Shown piece by piece: positions 1 through 8,156 of a stretch of 21,274 nt of DNA. Each line of letters starts with the position of its first letter. The stretch's first letter is position 1. Location of the stretch: contig JAITSE010000058.1 in assembly GCA_031288005.1 (NCBI GenBank), positions 1 to 21,274 on the forward strand, read 5' to 3'. A program made the translations under genes and the position numbers. The DNA comes from Treponema sp. Its GTDB lineage: Bacteria > Spirochaetota > Spirochaetia > Treponematales > Breznakiellaceae. Under the pieces are notes generated by a model. That model was not told the origin of the DNA. It saw only the letters and a program-made list of their open reading frames with translations, and ran no database searches.

Positions 1-2
1 TG

Positions 3-530
3 CTCCTCCATCAGCCCATGGAGGCCCTGGGGGGACAGGATCCGGGGCCCGGGGCGGTCTACACGGGGATGAGCGCCGGGGATATCCGCGCTATTGTGGA
101 GCGTAATTTAGCGGAAATAGGCCCGGTGGCGGGGATAAACAACCACCAGGGTTCAAAAGTAACCATGGATCCGGAAATCATGGGGATCATACTTGCCTTA
201 TGCCGGGAATATAGGATATATTTTTTGGACTCACGAACTACCGCCGATACGGCGGCGCCCGCGGCTGCGAAGCGTATGGGAATAACGATTGGGGAGCGCG
301 ACGTGTTTTTAGACAATATACAGGAAAAGGCCGCCATGATCCGCTATGTCCGGGACGGGCTCAGGCAGGCGGATCAGAAGGGATCGGCGGTGATGATTGG
401 GCATACCTGGTCTTCGGAACTCGCCGAAACCCTGGAGGAGCTTTATCCCGAGCTGGTGGAGGAGGGGTATTCCCTGTCAACCATATCCCGGTTTATGATG
501 GGTAAAGCGGATATAGAAGAATTTTGGTAA
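3..530 (+). CDS. Divergent polysaccharide deacetylase family protein (YibQ type), 5' end outside window
   Basis: The reading frame is open from the first bases of the window. The residues before the first internal Met (LLHQPMEALGG) look like the conserved LHxPMEPxG stretch of the divergent polysaccharide deacetylase family (Pfam PF04748, YibQ), so the gene is cut by the window edge and the ATG at 18 is probably not the start. Other family-like blocks are the INNHQGSK segment, which resembles the NxxGS motif with a metal-ligand-type His, the YFLDSRT segment, and GHTW near the C-terminus. Family members are usually exported or periplasmic and are thought to act on cell-envelope glycans; the substrate is not established. 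The stop lies 10 bp before tsaD, with no room for a promoter, so the two are probably co-transcribed. Family call fairly sure, activity unproven. Confidence 0.82.
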   Translation, partial: LLHQPMEALGGQDPGPGAVYTGMSAGDIRAIVERNLAEIGPVAGINNHQGSKVTMDPEIMGIILALCREYRIYFLDSRTTADTAAPAAAKRMGITIGERDVFLDNIQEKAAMIRYVRDGLRQADQKGSAVMIGHTWSSELAETLEELYPELVEEGYSLSTISRFMMGKADIEEFW

Positions 531-540
531 AATACTCAAA

Positions 541-1563
541 ATGAATATCCTGGGCATTGAATCCTCCTGTGACGAATGTGCCGCCGCGGTCGTGGAGGAC
601 GGGAAAACCCTGCTGTCCAACGTGGTGGCCACCCAGATACCCTTTCACGCCGTCTATGACGGGGTGGTTCCGGAAATAGCAAGCCGCAAGCACACCGAGT
701 GGATCTATGCCGTGGTCAAGGAAGCCCTGGATACGGCGGGCCTGGGTCCCGGCGGCATAGACGGGGTGGCCGCTACCGCCCATCCGGGGCTCCTTGGCTC
801 CCTCCTCGTGGGCTTGACTTTTGCCAAGGCCTTTGCCTGGGCCCGGGATTTGCCCTTCATCGCGGTGGACCATATGCTGGCCCACCTCTACGCCTGCCAA
901 TTAACCGGAGATACCGCCGCGGTATACCCCTTTTTGGGGCTCCTCGTCTCGGGGGGGCATAGCATCATCTGCCGGGTGGATGATTTTGACGACATCACCG
1001 TCCTGGGAACCACCATCGACGATGCCGTGGGGGAGGCCTTTGACAAGGTTTCAAAGTACTACGGATTCGGCTATCCCGGCGGGGCCGCCATCGATAAACT
1101 GGCGCGGGGGGGCGATCCCGGCGCGTTCCGTTTTCCCATGCCCAACCTGTACAAGGGGGATCATCCCTACGACATGTCCTATTCGGGGCTCAAAACCGCG
1201 GTGATAAACCAATTGGAACAGTTCCGGGTGAAAAAAGACGCCGGGACCGCCCCTGAGGATATTGCCGCTTCCTTCCAGAAAACCGCGGTGGATATCCTCC
1301 TGCGAAGCCTCTTCCGGGCCGCTGAGGACACGAAACTCTCCACCATCGTAGCCGGCGGGGGGGTGGCGGCCAATTCGTACCTCCGCTCCCGGCTGGCGGA
1401 ACGGCGGGACCTCCGGTGCGCCTTCCCCCCCCCGGAACTCTGCGGGGATAACGGCGCCATGATCGCCGGCCTGGGCTACCGGTACCTTATCCGGGGGGAT
1501 CGCTCCCCCTTAAAAGCAACCGCTTCCGCCCGGGTTAAGGGCTTCAAACGATCCTACCCATAA
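541..1563 (+). CDS. tsaD: tRNA N6-threonylcarbamoyladenosine (t6A37) synthesis protein TsaD
   Basis: This cytoplasmic ATPase/transferase transfers the threonylcarbamoyl group to A37 of ANN-decoding tRNAs, working with TsaB, TsaC and TsaE. The 340-residue length is normal for the family. The N-terminus MNILGIESSCDE is diagnostic. The metal-binding HMLAH motif is at residues 111-115 (His111 and His115), VSGGH follows at 136-140, and a GGGVAANSYLR segment and a C-terminal CGDNGAMIAGLGY motif are present. The start at 541 matches the universal family N-terminus. There is no strong Shine-Dalgarno sequence, which fits translational coupling to the deacetylase gene ending 10 bp upstream. The partner genes tsaB, tsaC and tsaE are not in this window. 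Confidence 0.97.
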   Translation: MNILGIESSCDECAAAVVEDGKTLLSNVVATQIPFHAVYDGVVPEIASRKHTEWIYAVVKEALDTAGLGPGGIDGVAATAHPGLLGSLLVGLTFAKAFAWARDLPFIAVDHMLAHLYACQLTGDTAAVYPFLGLLVSGGHSIICRVDDFDDITVLGTTIDDAVGEAFDKVSKYYGFGYPGGAAIDKLARGGDPGAFRFPMPNLYKGDHPYDMSYSGLKTAVINQLEQFRVKKDAGTAPEDIAASFQKTAVDILLRSLFRAAEDTKLSTIVAGGGVAANSYLRSRLAERRDLRCAFPPPELCGDNGAMIAGLGYRYLIRGDRSPLKATASARVKGFKRSYP

Positions 1564-2026
1564 CATGCGTTCGACGGAGGAACGAAGTGGTAAAGCCCGC
1601 GTCTGCCCTTTACCCGATTAAGAACGGTTTGTATACCCACAGCGTATGTATGTGCGATATACCCTTCGGATAATAATGTTTTCCTGAGCCGTATTTTGTT
1701 CTCGGTGGCTGCTGCTTGGATCTTTCGTCCTATGTCTCAATTCCAAAAAAGGTGACTGACACCGGCACAAAGGGAGGAGCTAGAAGCGAGAAGTGATTCA
1801 AAATGAGCAATCGCAATTCCCGTTCACTCCTCTTTTTTAATCTCGGAGGGTTTAATTCCCCGCCCCTCTGGGGCGAAAACCTGGGGGTGGGGGGGATTTG
1901 TTCCCCCGTATACTCGAATATTCCAAGGTGAAATCTTCAATACCCCGCGGCTCTGCCGCGGGGATTTTTTATTTTTGTCAATATTGGATAAAGTAGTGTG
2001 GTAATGTTGATACGCGGAAAAGTCCT
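1564..2026. other. Intergenic region between convergent tsaD and thiI with REP-like palindromes
   Basis: No credible gene was found here. Around 1751-1763 lies an imperfect palindrome, GGTGACTGACACC, with the same layout as the GGGGTCAGACCCC palindromes at 8078 and 9566. From about 1850 to 1970 two GC-rich palindromes occur in similar contexts: one starts ATTCCCCGCCCC near 1856, the other is the perfect hairpin at 1943-1963. Such paired GC-rich palindromes resemble REP sequences. The short minus-strand frame over this stretch reads straight through these palindromes and has no protein-like composition. Confidence 0.5.
1943..1970 (+). terminator. GC-rich hairpin followed by T-run (terminator or REP hairpin)
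   Basis: The arms CCCCGCGGC and GCCGCGGGG form a perfect 9-bp stem with a TCT loop, followed on the + strand by ATTTTTTATTTTT. This is the form of a rho-independent terminator for + strand transcription from tsaD, although it lies about 380 bp after that stop. On the minus strand there is no T-run after the stem, so it is unlikely to terminate thiI. Its likeness to the neighbouring palindrome near 1856 means it may instead be a REP-type repeat. Confidence 0.55.
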
Positions 2027-3223
2027 TCAGTCTGGGGGAGCCGGATACGCGCATTTCTCTGCGGTACAGGCATTAAGGGCCTTGCTGATAAGAGGTGCAA
2101 GGTCCAGGCTTTCGTAGAGAGCCGCCGCTTCTCCGGAATCTCCCCGCAGAACCGGGTGGGGCGGGCTGAATATAACGCAGCAATCTTCATAAGGCAGGAT
2201 GGACACGGCGTAGGCGCCTATGGCCTCGGATTTCCTGATGATGTCCTCCTTGTCCATGCCTATAAGCGGGCGCAGGACCGGAAGGCGTATACGACTTTGG
2301 GTGCAGGTCAAGTTTTCTATGGTTTGGCTTGCCACTTGCGAGAGGCTTTCCCCGGTAATAATGCATTTATGCCTCGCCCTTTGGGCCAGGTTTTCCGCGC
2401 ACTCCATCATTGCCATTCTTAGAAGCACCGTTGACCAGGCTTCGGGCGCTTTTTCCTTGATGCGGAGTTGAACCTCCGTAAAGCCTACGGTGTAGAGCTT
2501 TATGCCCAGGGCATAGCGGCCCAGGATTTTCGCCAGTCGCACTACTTTTTGGCGGGCTTCTTCGGAGGTGTAGGGGTAGGCGTGGAAATACACGGCGTCC
2601 ACCTTCATGCCCCGGGACAGCATCATAAAGCCCGCTACCGGGGAATCAATGCCTCCGGAAAGGAGCAGAAGTCCCCGCCCGGCGGTTCCTACAGGCAGCC
2701 CTCTGAGACCCCGGCGTTCCATTCCGTAGATATATGCCCGGTCCCTGATTTCAACCTGGATGACCGCCTGGGGCTTGTGGACATCCACAGCAAGGCCCGG
2801 CCAGGCTTCCAGAATCGCGCTTCCTCCACGGTTTCGCATTTCGTAGGAATCCAGGGGGAAGCTCTTGTCGGTCCTCCGGGCTTCGACCTTGAAGGTTCTC
2901 ACTCCCGCGTTGTAACATTCCCCGGCGCTTTCCGCGCAGGCACGGAAGACTTCTTCGGGCGTTTTGCCGCACACCCTGGTTTTTGCCCACCCGGAGATAC
3001 CAAAGAGGCGGGACAGGGCTTCTTCCACTTTGCCGGCGGCATCCTCCGGGCAGCGGACGAAATAACGTCCACGTGCGGGGATCACCTGCGCCCCGGTATG
3101 CCGCAGCAGGGCTTCCAAATTGTGTTTGAGGGCCCGCTCGAATTCCGGCTTGTTTCCGCCCTTGAGGGTGAGTTCTCCCGGTTTTAGCAGGTAAGTGAGG
3201 ACTAAGCTGTTCCTGTCTTCCAT
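2027..3223 (-). CDS. thiI: tRNA sulfurtransferase ThiI (4-thiouridine synthesis; possible thiamine role)
   Basis: ThiI activates U8 of tRNA by adenylation and accepts persulfide sulfur from a cysteine desulfurase to give 4-thiouridine; in many bacteria it also serves thiamine thiazole synthesis. Order of parts: an N-terminal ferredoxin-like region (about 1-60), a THUMP domain (about 60-165), then the PP-loop ATP-pyrophosphatase with SGGIDSP at 189-195 and GESLSQVASQT at 291-301. The DCC segment holds Cys348/Cys349 at the usual catalytic-cysteine place. The protein has 398 residues and no C-terminal rhodanese domain, so it belongs to the short class found in Bacillus and others, which relies directly on its partner desulfurase. 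That partner is encoded 100 bp upstream on the same strand. Confidence 0.96.
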   Translation of the reverse strand: MEDRNSLVLTYLLKPGELTLKGGNKPEFERALKHNLEALLRHTGAQVIPARGRYFVRCPEDAAGKVEEALSRLFGISGWAKTRVCGKTPEEVFRACAESAGECYNAGVRTFKVEARRTDKSFPLDSYEMRNRGGSAILEAWPGLAVDVHKPQAVIQVEIRDRAYIYGMERRGLRGLPVGTAGRGLLLLSGGIDSPVAGFMMLSRGMKVDAVYFHAYPYTSEEARQKVVRLAKILGRYALGIKLYTVGFTEVQLRIKEKAPEAWSTVLLRMAMMECAENLAQRARHKCIITGESLSQVASQTIENLTCTQSRIRLPVLRPLIGMDKEDIIRKSEAIGAYAVSILPYEDCCVIFSPPHPVLRGDSGEAAALYESLDLAPLISKALNACTAEKCAYPAPPD

Positions 3224-3323
3224 AACTTGTTTTCCGTCTGAAAATGTCTATTCAGGAGCGGGAGAGACCAAGTTTCTCTATGTCCCATGTCCCCGCCTCC
3301 CCAAACTTTCAGTAAACGCTAAC

Positions 3324-4475
3324 TCAGAGCGCCCGCAGTATTCGCTTGATTCCTTCGATGAGGGCTTCAATATCTTCCCCGCTGGTATGCCAGCCTTGGG
3401 AAATCCGTATTCCCTCGAAAGCCGTGGTTTTATCCACCCCCATTGCGGCCAATACAGGACGTTCCCGGCTGCCTGAGGAACAGGCCGACCCAGTGGACAC
3501 AGCGAAACCCTCATCGTCCAGGGCCCGGGCCATCACCTCTCCTGGAATACCCCGGAAAGCCGCCTGGAGTATGTACGGGGAAAAACGCCCGTCCTCCTCC
3601 ATCCGGTCCCCGGGGATCAAGACGCAGCGTGGCAGGTCCTTGAGCGCCGCGATAAGAGTCTTCCACCTGGCGGCGGCCTCCTCGTACCCGACGCCCGCGG
3701 TTTCCGGGCGGGCCCGGCGCTCCAGACATTCCGCCAGGGCCAGAGCGCCCGCGGTGTTTTCCGTTCCGGGCCGTATGCGCCCTTCCTGGCCGCCTCCGGT
3801 GCAAAGGACTTCCAGGGGCTTCCGTAAATAAAGGACGCCTATGCCTCGGGGGCCTCCCAGCTTATGGGCGCTCAACGAAGCGGAATCCACATCCCAAGCG
3901 CGGAGGTCCACGGGCATCTTTCCTACAGCCTGAACTATATCGCAATGGAAGTGTATGGGCGCGCCCGCCTGCTCCCGCAGCAGCTTCGCAATGGTAGGAA
4001 TATCCGTTACCGCTCCGCTTTCATTGTTTACCGCCATGACAGCCGCCATGCGGGGGTCTCTGGCTTTTTTTAGCGCCCCTTCCAGGGTTTCCTCTGAGAC
4101 CCGTCCGTCCTTCTCCACGCCGATAAGGGTAAGCGATTTGCCTAGGCGTTCCAGAACGGCGGCGGTTTCCTTGACCGACGGATGCTCCGCCGCAGACACA
4201 AGCAGGCCCCCGCAGCCAGGACGGTTCTGCCTGAGAAGCAGGGAGTTAAGGACTATTGCGTTGGATTCGGTTCCCCCGGAACTGAAGAAGATTTCTTCCG
4301 GGGCGGCCCCCAGGACGGCGGCGCAGCGGCGGCGGGCGTCTTCCAGAGCGGCCCTGGCTTCCCGCCCCTCGGCGTGCTTTGAAGACGGGTTCCCAAAAGG
4401 GTTTGCGGCGGCATTGAGCGGGGCGGCATCAGGGAGAGCGGCAGCGGCCCAGTCAAAATAATACCGGCGTTTCAT
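3324..4475 (-). CDS. Cysteine desulfurase, NifS/IscS-type class V aminotransferase
   Basis: This PLP enzyme takes sulfur from L-cysteine as a protein-bound persulfide. Visible features are GGTESNA at 67-73, the cofactor-stacking His98 in AEHPS, HCD with Asp179 and then Gln182, the PLP lysine Lys205 in SAHKLGGPRG, GTEN at 237-240, and the active-site loop with Cys332 in STGSACSSGSR. The length of 383 is typical. All key residues are present, so it should be active. It lies 29 bp after the upstream transferase gene and 100 bp before thiI, both on the same strand. The pairing with a rhodanese-less ThiI resembles the Bacillus NifZ-ThiI pair and suggests that its main client is ThiI; no iscU-like scaffold gene is adjacent. 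No clear ribosome binding site precedes the ATG, so translation may be coupled. Confidence 0.94.
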   Translation of the reverse strand: MKRRYYFDWAAAALPDAAPLNAAANPFGNPSSKHAEGREARAALEDARRRCAAVLGAAPEEIFFSSGGTESNAIVLNSLLLRQNRPGCGGLLVSAAEHPSVKETAAVLERLGKSLTLIGVEKDGRVSEETLEGALKKARDPRMAAVMAVNNESGAVTDIPTIAKLLREQAGAPIHFHCDIVQAVGKMPVDLRAWDVDSASLSAHKLGGPRGIGVLYLRKPLEVLCTGGGQEGRIRPGTENTAGALALAECLERRARPETAGVGYEEAAARWKTLIAALKDLPRCVLIPGDRMEEDGRFSPYILQAAFRGIPGEVMARALDDEGFAVSTGSACSSGSRERPVLAAMGVDKTTAFEGIRISQGWHTSGEDIEALIEGIKRILRAL

Positions 4476-4504
4476 GGCGGAAAATATTCAGAGCGAAGAA
4501 GAAT

Positions 4505-5557
4505 TCACGGAGTGCTTCCATTCTGGGGCTTTGCCGTTTTCGCTTTGTTTGAATAGTGGATGGCCGTAAAGAAGACCGCGGCTGCAAGATAAGCGGATAC
4601 CAATAAAACCAGAAAGACAACAGGCCGCGATATGAAGCGGAGCGTAAAAAAAACAAAAATCAGTAAAACTATCTGCAGCGCCCACAGAGCGCAGTTAAGG
4701 CTCCAGGGATTAAGCCCCAGGTTTATCAATTTATGATGAATATGCATTTTGTCGGGGCTGTCTATGCGCCGCCCATCCCGCAGACGCCGCCAGACCGCGG
4801 CTAGCATATCCAGAATCGGGATAAGAAACAGCGCCGCGGCGCAGAAAACAGGAAGCCCCGAAAGCGAACTCTTTCCGTCAAGCAGGGGCAGCGCCGCCAG
4901 AGTAAAACCCAGAAACTGGCTTCCCCCGTCGCCCATAAATATTTTTGCCTTGGGAATTGGCAGGTTGAAAACCAGAAAGCCGCCGATGCACGCGGCAAGG
5001 CATACGCTTAAATCCGCGGCCGCGGCGGAAGAAAAAAACACGGCGTAACTTAGGGCAATAAGTGCGGAAAGCCCCCCGGCAAGACCATCCACGCCGTCAA
5101 TGAAATTCATCGCGTTGGCAAGGCCCACTATCCACAAAACCGAAAGAGGCGCTTTAAGCCAGCCGAAAGTATAAAAGCCGTCCCCAAAAAAAAGCAAATC
5201 CTGAAAAGTATAGCCTGGAATAACAACAAGAAGGGCCGCTATGATTTGGCTAAGCAGTTTGCTCCTGGGAGCCAGGGGGCGAAAATCGTCAATAACTCCG
5301 AAAACAAGGGTTATAAACATCCCGAAAAACGCCGGAATAAGCCGGGCGTCAAAATGAAGCTCCGCTCTGATGCGGAAAACGGCCAGGGCAGCAAGAATGA
5401 AAGCCATGGCGAAGCCCGGCCCGCCAAGGCGAGGCACATCGCCGGTATGTATTTTCCGATCATCGACTTTGTCATACCATGCTTTTCTGTGCGACAAGCG
5501 GCATATCAGATATACGGTTATGAATGAAAGCGCAAACGCGGCAGCTACAATAATCAT
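4505..5557 (-). CDS. wecA: Polyprenyl-phosphate sugar-1-phosphate transferase, WecA/TagO/MraY family
   Basis: This integral membrane enzyme would move a HexNAc-1-phosphate (usually GlcNAc-1-P) from a UDP-sugar to undecaprenyl phosphate, the first lipid-linked step of a surface glycan. The 350-residue protein is hydrophobic throughout with about ten membrane segments. Family motifs are VDDRKIHTGDVPRLGG (31-46), the Asp-Asp pair at 90-91 (metal binding), NAMNFIDGVDGLAGG (148-162), MGDGGS with Asp210, and the HIHH sugar-recognition loop at 272-275. That HxHH form fits WecA/TagO rather than MraY, which is normally encoded in the mur/fts cluster. A Shine-Dalgarno AGGGG lies just before the ATG. 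The natural acceptor pathway is not shown by the neighbours. It is the first gene of the three-gene minus-strand set. Confidence 0.88.
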   Translation of the reverse strand: MIIVAAAFALSFITVYLICRLSHRKAWYDKVDDRKIHTGDVPRLGGPGFAMAFILAALAVFRIRAELHFDARLIPAFFGMFITLVFGVIDDFRPLAPRSKLLSQIIAALLVVIPGYTFQDLLFFGDGFYTFGWLKAPLSVLWIVGLANAMNFIDGVDGLAGGLSALIALSYAVFFSSAAAADLSVCLAACIGGFLVFNLPIPKAKIFMGDGGSQFLGFTLAALPLLDGKSSLSGLPVFCAAALFLIPILDMLAAVWRRLRDGRRIDSPDKMHIHHKLINLGLNPWSLNCALWALQIVLLIFVFFTLRFISRPVVFLVLLVSAYLAAAVFFTAIHYSNKAKTAKPQNGSTP

Positions 5558-5818
5558 AATCCCCTTTATATCATCTGCATCCTGTAAAGCGGGACGCTTG
5601 GAATCAGCGCGCCCCGCCAGGGCCGCTCAGAGCAGTTTTGAAGGAATCGGAATTCAGCAAAACCGCCAAACAAATGGACTGCAAGAAACCCATAGGACCA
5701 AACATATCTTGTAACAATTTACGGAAAAGAGCGGAAAAAGGCAAGACACCGGCGGCCTGTGGGCGCCGTGCGGTGGATGCCGGGCAAAAGCCCGGTCTTG
5801 CCCGTTTGAAGAAGTCTT

Positions 5819-5841
5819 GCAATCCGGCTTCGCCGGATTGC
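5819..5841. repeat. Triloop hairpin, copy 1
   Basis: The left arm GCAATCCGGC, loop TTC and right arm GCCGGATTGC make a perfect 10-bp stem with a 3-nt loop. It is followed at once by TTAGGAGTTTTGCGG, the arm of the next element. Other copies lie at 5923, 8210, 8347, 8698, 9800, 10037 and (degenerate) 20892. Confidence 0.85.
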
Positions 5842-5844
5842 TTA

Positions 5845-5898
5845 GGAGTTTTGCGGATTGTTTTTGGGTGAAGGATTTTTCTAATTCCGCAAAACTCC
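5845..5898. repeat. GGAGTTTTGCGG inverted element (about 54 nt), copy A
   Basis: The arms GGAGTTTTGCGG (5845-5856) and CCGCAAAACTCC (5887-5898) form a perfect 12-bp inverted repeat around a 30-nt A/T-rich loop. The loop is almost identical to the reverse complement of the loop of the copy at 8155-8207, so the whole element, not just its arms, has been copied. Confidence 0.85.
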
Positions 5899-5922
5899 CC
5901 GGATTTATCCCGTAGGACCAGT

Positions 5923-5945
5923 GCAATCAGGCTCTGCCTGATTGC
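5923..5945. repeat. Triloop hairpin, copy 2
   Basis: The left arm GCAATCAGGC, loop TCT and right arm GCCTGATTGC give a perfect stem. It begins 5 bp past the stop codon of the minus-strand glycoside hydrolase gene. No T-run follows on that strand, so it is not a standard intrinsic terminator, but it could protect the mRNA 3' end. Confidence 0.8.
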
Positions 5946-5950
5946 AGGCC

Positions 5951-7375
5951 TTATAATTTATCGATAAGCATGGAGCACTTTCCCGAAGGTATCGGGAGGG
6001 TTTTTTTCTTTTTCCCCAGGATGTTTATTGTAAAATAATAGAGCTTCTCGCTTTCCATGTGGATTTCCCAGCCCCGGCCGCTCTTGTTGGACAGAATCGT
6101 AATCAGATTCTTCTTTAGAGCGAGGTTCTCCACTCCCATGATCTCCAGGTTGGGGATGATCCAGTCCACGGTCTTCCTGGGCAGGGAGATTAAGAGGCCC
6201 ACAACGTTCTCTATGGTCAGGCAGATTGTGGAGAGGGCATCGTAGGTGAGGTATTGAGGCCGGGGGAAACCGGGCTGCCCGGGCCACTGGGCGGGGCCTT
6301 CCCTAAGAGGAAGGTAGGCTTCCCAAAGATTTCCCTTGTGGTGGTTCCCGTCAGGGCTCATGGAATCCAGGATAAAATAGAGATGCCGGGTGGCGCATTC
6401 CCGGGCCATTTCCCAGCGCTGGTAGTGCTCAAGGCCCTTAATCACCATGAAAGTGAGGTGAGGGTACACGGAGCCGTGAAAGCCGCAGCCGTTCTCGTCA
6501 AAACCCGCTTCGCTTACAGCAATGGATGGGAAAGGATGGGGGGAGCCGAAAAGCCTGGGGTCCGAGAGTTTTTCAATGATCCGCTCCGCTTTGTCATCGT
6601 TGGGAATTTCCGCAAGAAGCGGCCAGTAGCCCGCCAGGGTTTTTACTTTGATCCGCCGCTCATTTCTATCCACATCATAGTAAAACCCGTCCTCGTTGTC
6701 CCACATCAGTGCGTTAATCCGGCTTTTCAGAGAAAAATACTGCTTTTTATACTGGAAGCCGGCCTCTTTGTCGTTCAAAATGTCCGTCAGGGCTGACATA
6801 TACAGCATATTCATGGCCATAACCGCGTTAAAGTCTATGGGGTAAGCCGCCGCCTCCCGGCATGAATTCGCCATTCCGGTGGCCGCAAGAGGCGCTTCGT
6901 ATAGGCCGTTGGGCCGCTTGGATACCGCGTCTACCCATTCCATATATCTGTGGAGGATGGGGATCACATCTTTGACCCGTTTTTTGTTCGCCGTTTTGTG
7001 ATACAAGTTGTATTCGGCCCAGGCAAAAAGGGGCAGACTCAATCCTTCCGGGTTGTCAGACTCCGCTTCGGCAAGGCCGGTGGCTATATTATAGGCGGAG
7101 CGCAGCGCGCCGTTCGGCTCCTGGCGCTCATAGAAAACATCCAGGGTCGGATGGGCCTGGTATATGCGGTTAGAATAAACCAGAAAAAACGAGGAAAATA
7201 TCGCGTCGTATTGGCGCAGGACCGGGCTGCCTGGATAGGAAAAGAATTTCCCCTCAATGCCGCCGTTTTCGCTGCCGCTGTTCCAGCAGTCCTGAATCCA
7301 AGCCCAGGTTTTGTCATAAATATCCACAAAATCCTGATCGTAAAAATGAATCTTGGGGAAATCACGCCGTATCAC
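5951..7375 (-). CDS. MGH1-like / GH63-trehalase-clan glycoside hydrolase-like protein
   Basis: This 474-residue protein has the helix-rich make-up of an (alpha/alpha)6 toroid and stretches typical of MGH1-like/GH63-type glucosidases: QYDAIFSSFF (55-64), RPNGLYEAPLAATGMANS (154-171), YPIDFNAVMAMNM (178-190), MWDNEDGFYYDVD (224-236) and GNLWEAYLP (348-356). No signal peptide is visible, so it is probably cytoplasmic. The start is GTG at 7375, chosen because AAGGAG lies 5 nt upstream. At 167-171 the protein has GMANS where related enzymes often have GMDN/GLDD with a proposed catalytic Asp; the replacement by Ala may mean altered or lost hydrolysis. The C-terminal 70 residues look like a small beta-rich add-on. 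A TATAAT-like box lies near 7455-7460 on the same strand. Exact family and substrate cannot be fixed by reading. Confidence 0.7.
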   Translation of the reverse strand: MIRRDFPKIHFYDQDFVDIYDKTWAWIQDCWNSGSENGGIEGKFFSYPGSPVLRQYDAIFSSFFLVYSNRIYQAHPTLDVFYERQEPNGALRSAYNIATGLAEAESDNPEGLSLPLFAWAEYNLYHKTANKKRVKDVIPILHRYMEWVDAVSKRPNGLYEAPLAATGMANSCREAAAYPIDFNAVMAMNMLYMSALTDILNDKEAGFQYKKQYFSLKSRINALMWDNEDGFYYDVDRNERRIKVKTLAGYWPLLAEIPNDDKAERIIEKLSDPRLFGSPHPFPSIAVSEAGFDENGCGFHGSVYPHLTFMVIKGLEHYQRWEMARECATRHLYFILDSMSPDGNHHKGNLWEAYLPLREGPAQWPGQPGFPRPQYLTYDALSTICLTIENVVGLLISLPRKTVDWIIPNLEIMGVENLALKKNLITILSNKSGRGWEIHMESEKLYYFTINILGKKKKTLPIPSGKCSMLIDKL

Positions 7376-7547
7376 GCCCGCTCCTTTATAATCTTGCTTG
7401 AATTACAGTATGCCATGGGAATCAATCCATGATCATTGCTACAAGATTTTTTTTATTATACAATGACAATCAGAATTTTTCCATTCTTTTTTTTATTTTT
7501 TTGCCGCGCTTGACAAGAGTTCCGGCGGCCCGTCCAAATACGGCGGC

Positions 7548-8056
7548 ATGATGAGACAGTCCGTGTATAAGTCCTATATTTCCATGGAAGCGCCGGTATT
7601 CACTGGAGCGTCCCTTTTGACCGGTCCCATGGAAGCGGATCAGTACATTCTGTCTCAGCTTCTGGAAGACGCGGTGAATTCAATGTGCGTCATCAGGCTT
7701 TATCCCGGCCTGCGCTCCGCCTATCTTATCGTCCTCATGGACATGGGGGTGAAAAACTTTTTTTTGGAACTTTACGACACGGGAACCGCGGGCTTCCGGG
7801 AAGGTCCCTATTCCCTCAAGCGGGTTTTTTCCCTGGGAAAACGCCGGGGAATCAGGTTTTACCGCACATCCCAGCAGGAGGGATTGTGGATTTTTCCGGC
7901 TATGATGCAACATCACGGGAATTGTGGCGGGAAGGAGCGGTTCCAATGGGCGCCTGTACCACGGAGACCGCTGTGGCCCGTTATCTTGCGGCGAGCGTCA
8001 TTGCCGACAGCCCGGAAGAGCTGGCCGCCCTCATGGAAAGCCCGGCCTTGAAATGA
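7548..8056 (+). pseudogene. Remnant of L-asparaginase C-terminal domain, frameshifted
   Basis: From 7548 one frame encodes residues matching the asparaginase C-terminal domain (IRLYPGLRSAYLIVLMDMGVKNFFLELYDTGT, then a TSQQEG segment). After about 7880 the family-like sequence continues in another frame: GGIVDFSGYD, then GAVPMGACTTETAVARYL and ADSPEELAALMES, ending at 8056. A single missing G in the G-run at 7880-7882 would restore one frame. The N-terminal half, with the nucleophile Thr and most catalytic residues, is absent, and no ribosome binding site precedes the first ATG. It is therefore a truncated, frameshifted pseudogene. The palindrome cluster begins directly after it. A sequencing slip could explain the frameshift but not the lost N-terminus. 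Confidence 0.75.
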
Positions 8057-8105
8057 TTCTCCCCTGGGCTGGTTCCAGGGGTCAGACCCCGGGAAGAAAT
8101 GCAAG

Positions 8106-8156
8106 CCTAAGCAAGCCGCTAAGCAAGCCGTAGGCTTGCTTAGCGGCTTGCTTAGG
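8106..8156. repeat. 51-nt perfect palindrome, 24-bp arms with 3-nt loop
   Basis: Positions 8106-8129 and 8133-8156 are exact reverse complements, with GTA between. Each arm itself repeats the word TAAGCAAGCC. The right arm runs directly into GGAGTTTTGCGG of the next element, sharing two bases with it. Confidence 0.92.

Larger units (their letters stand above)
5558..5950. other. Intergenic region with several hairpin repeats, no gene seen
   Basis: The spacer between two minus-strand genes holds a chain of palindromes: CCGGGC/GCCCGG near 5780, the triloop hairpin at 5819-5841, the GGAGTTTTGCGG inverted element at 5845-5898, and the triloop hairpin at 5923-5945 just beyond the glycoside hydrolase stop. 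Short overlapping frames on both strands pass through these palindromes and none has a ribosome binding site or a recognisable family signature. Confidence 0.6.

Noticed and set aside
2468..3187. Plus-strand open frame of 239 codons opposite thiI
   Set aside because: It is the antisense of a clearly identified ThiI gene in GC-rich DNA and has no family features.
6254..6796. Plus-strand frame of 180 codons opposite the glycoside hydrolase gene
   Set aside because: Antisense shadow of a supported gene with a good ribosome binding site.
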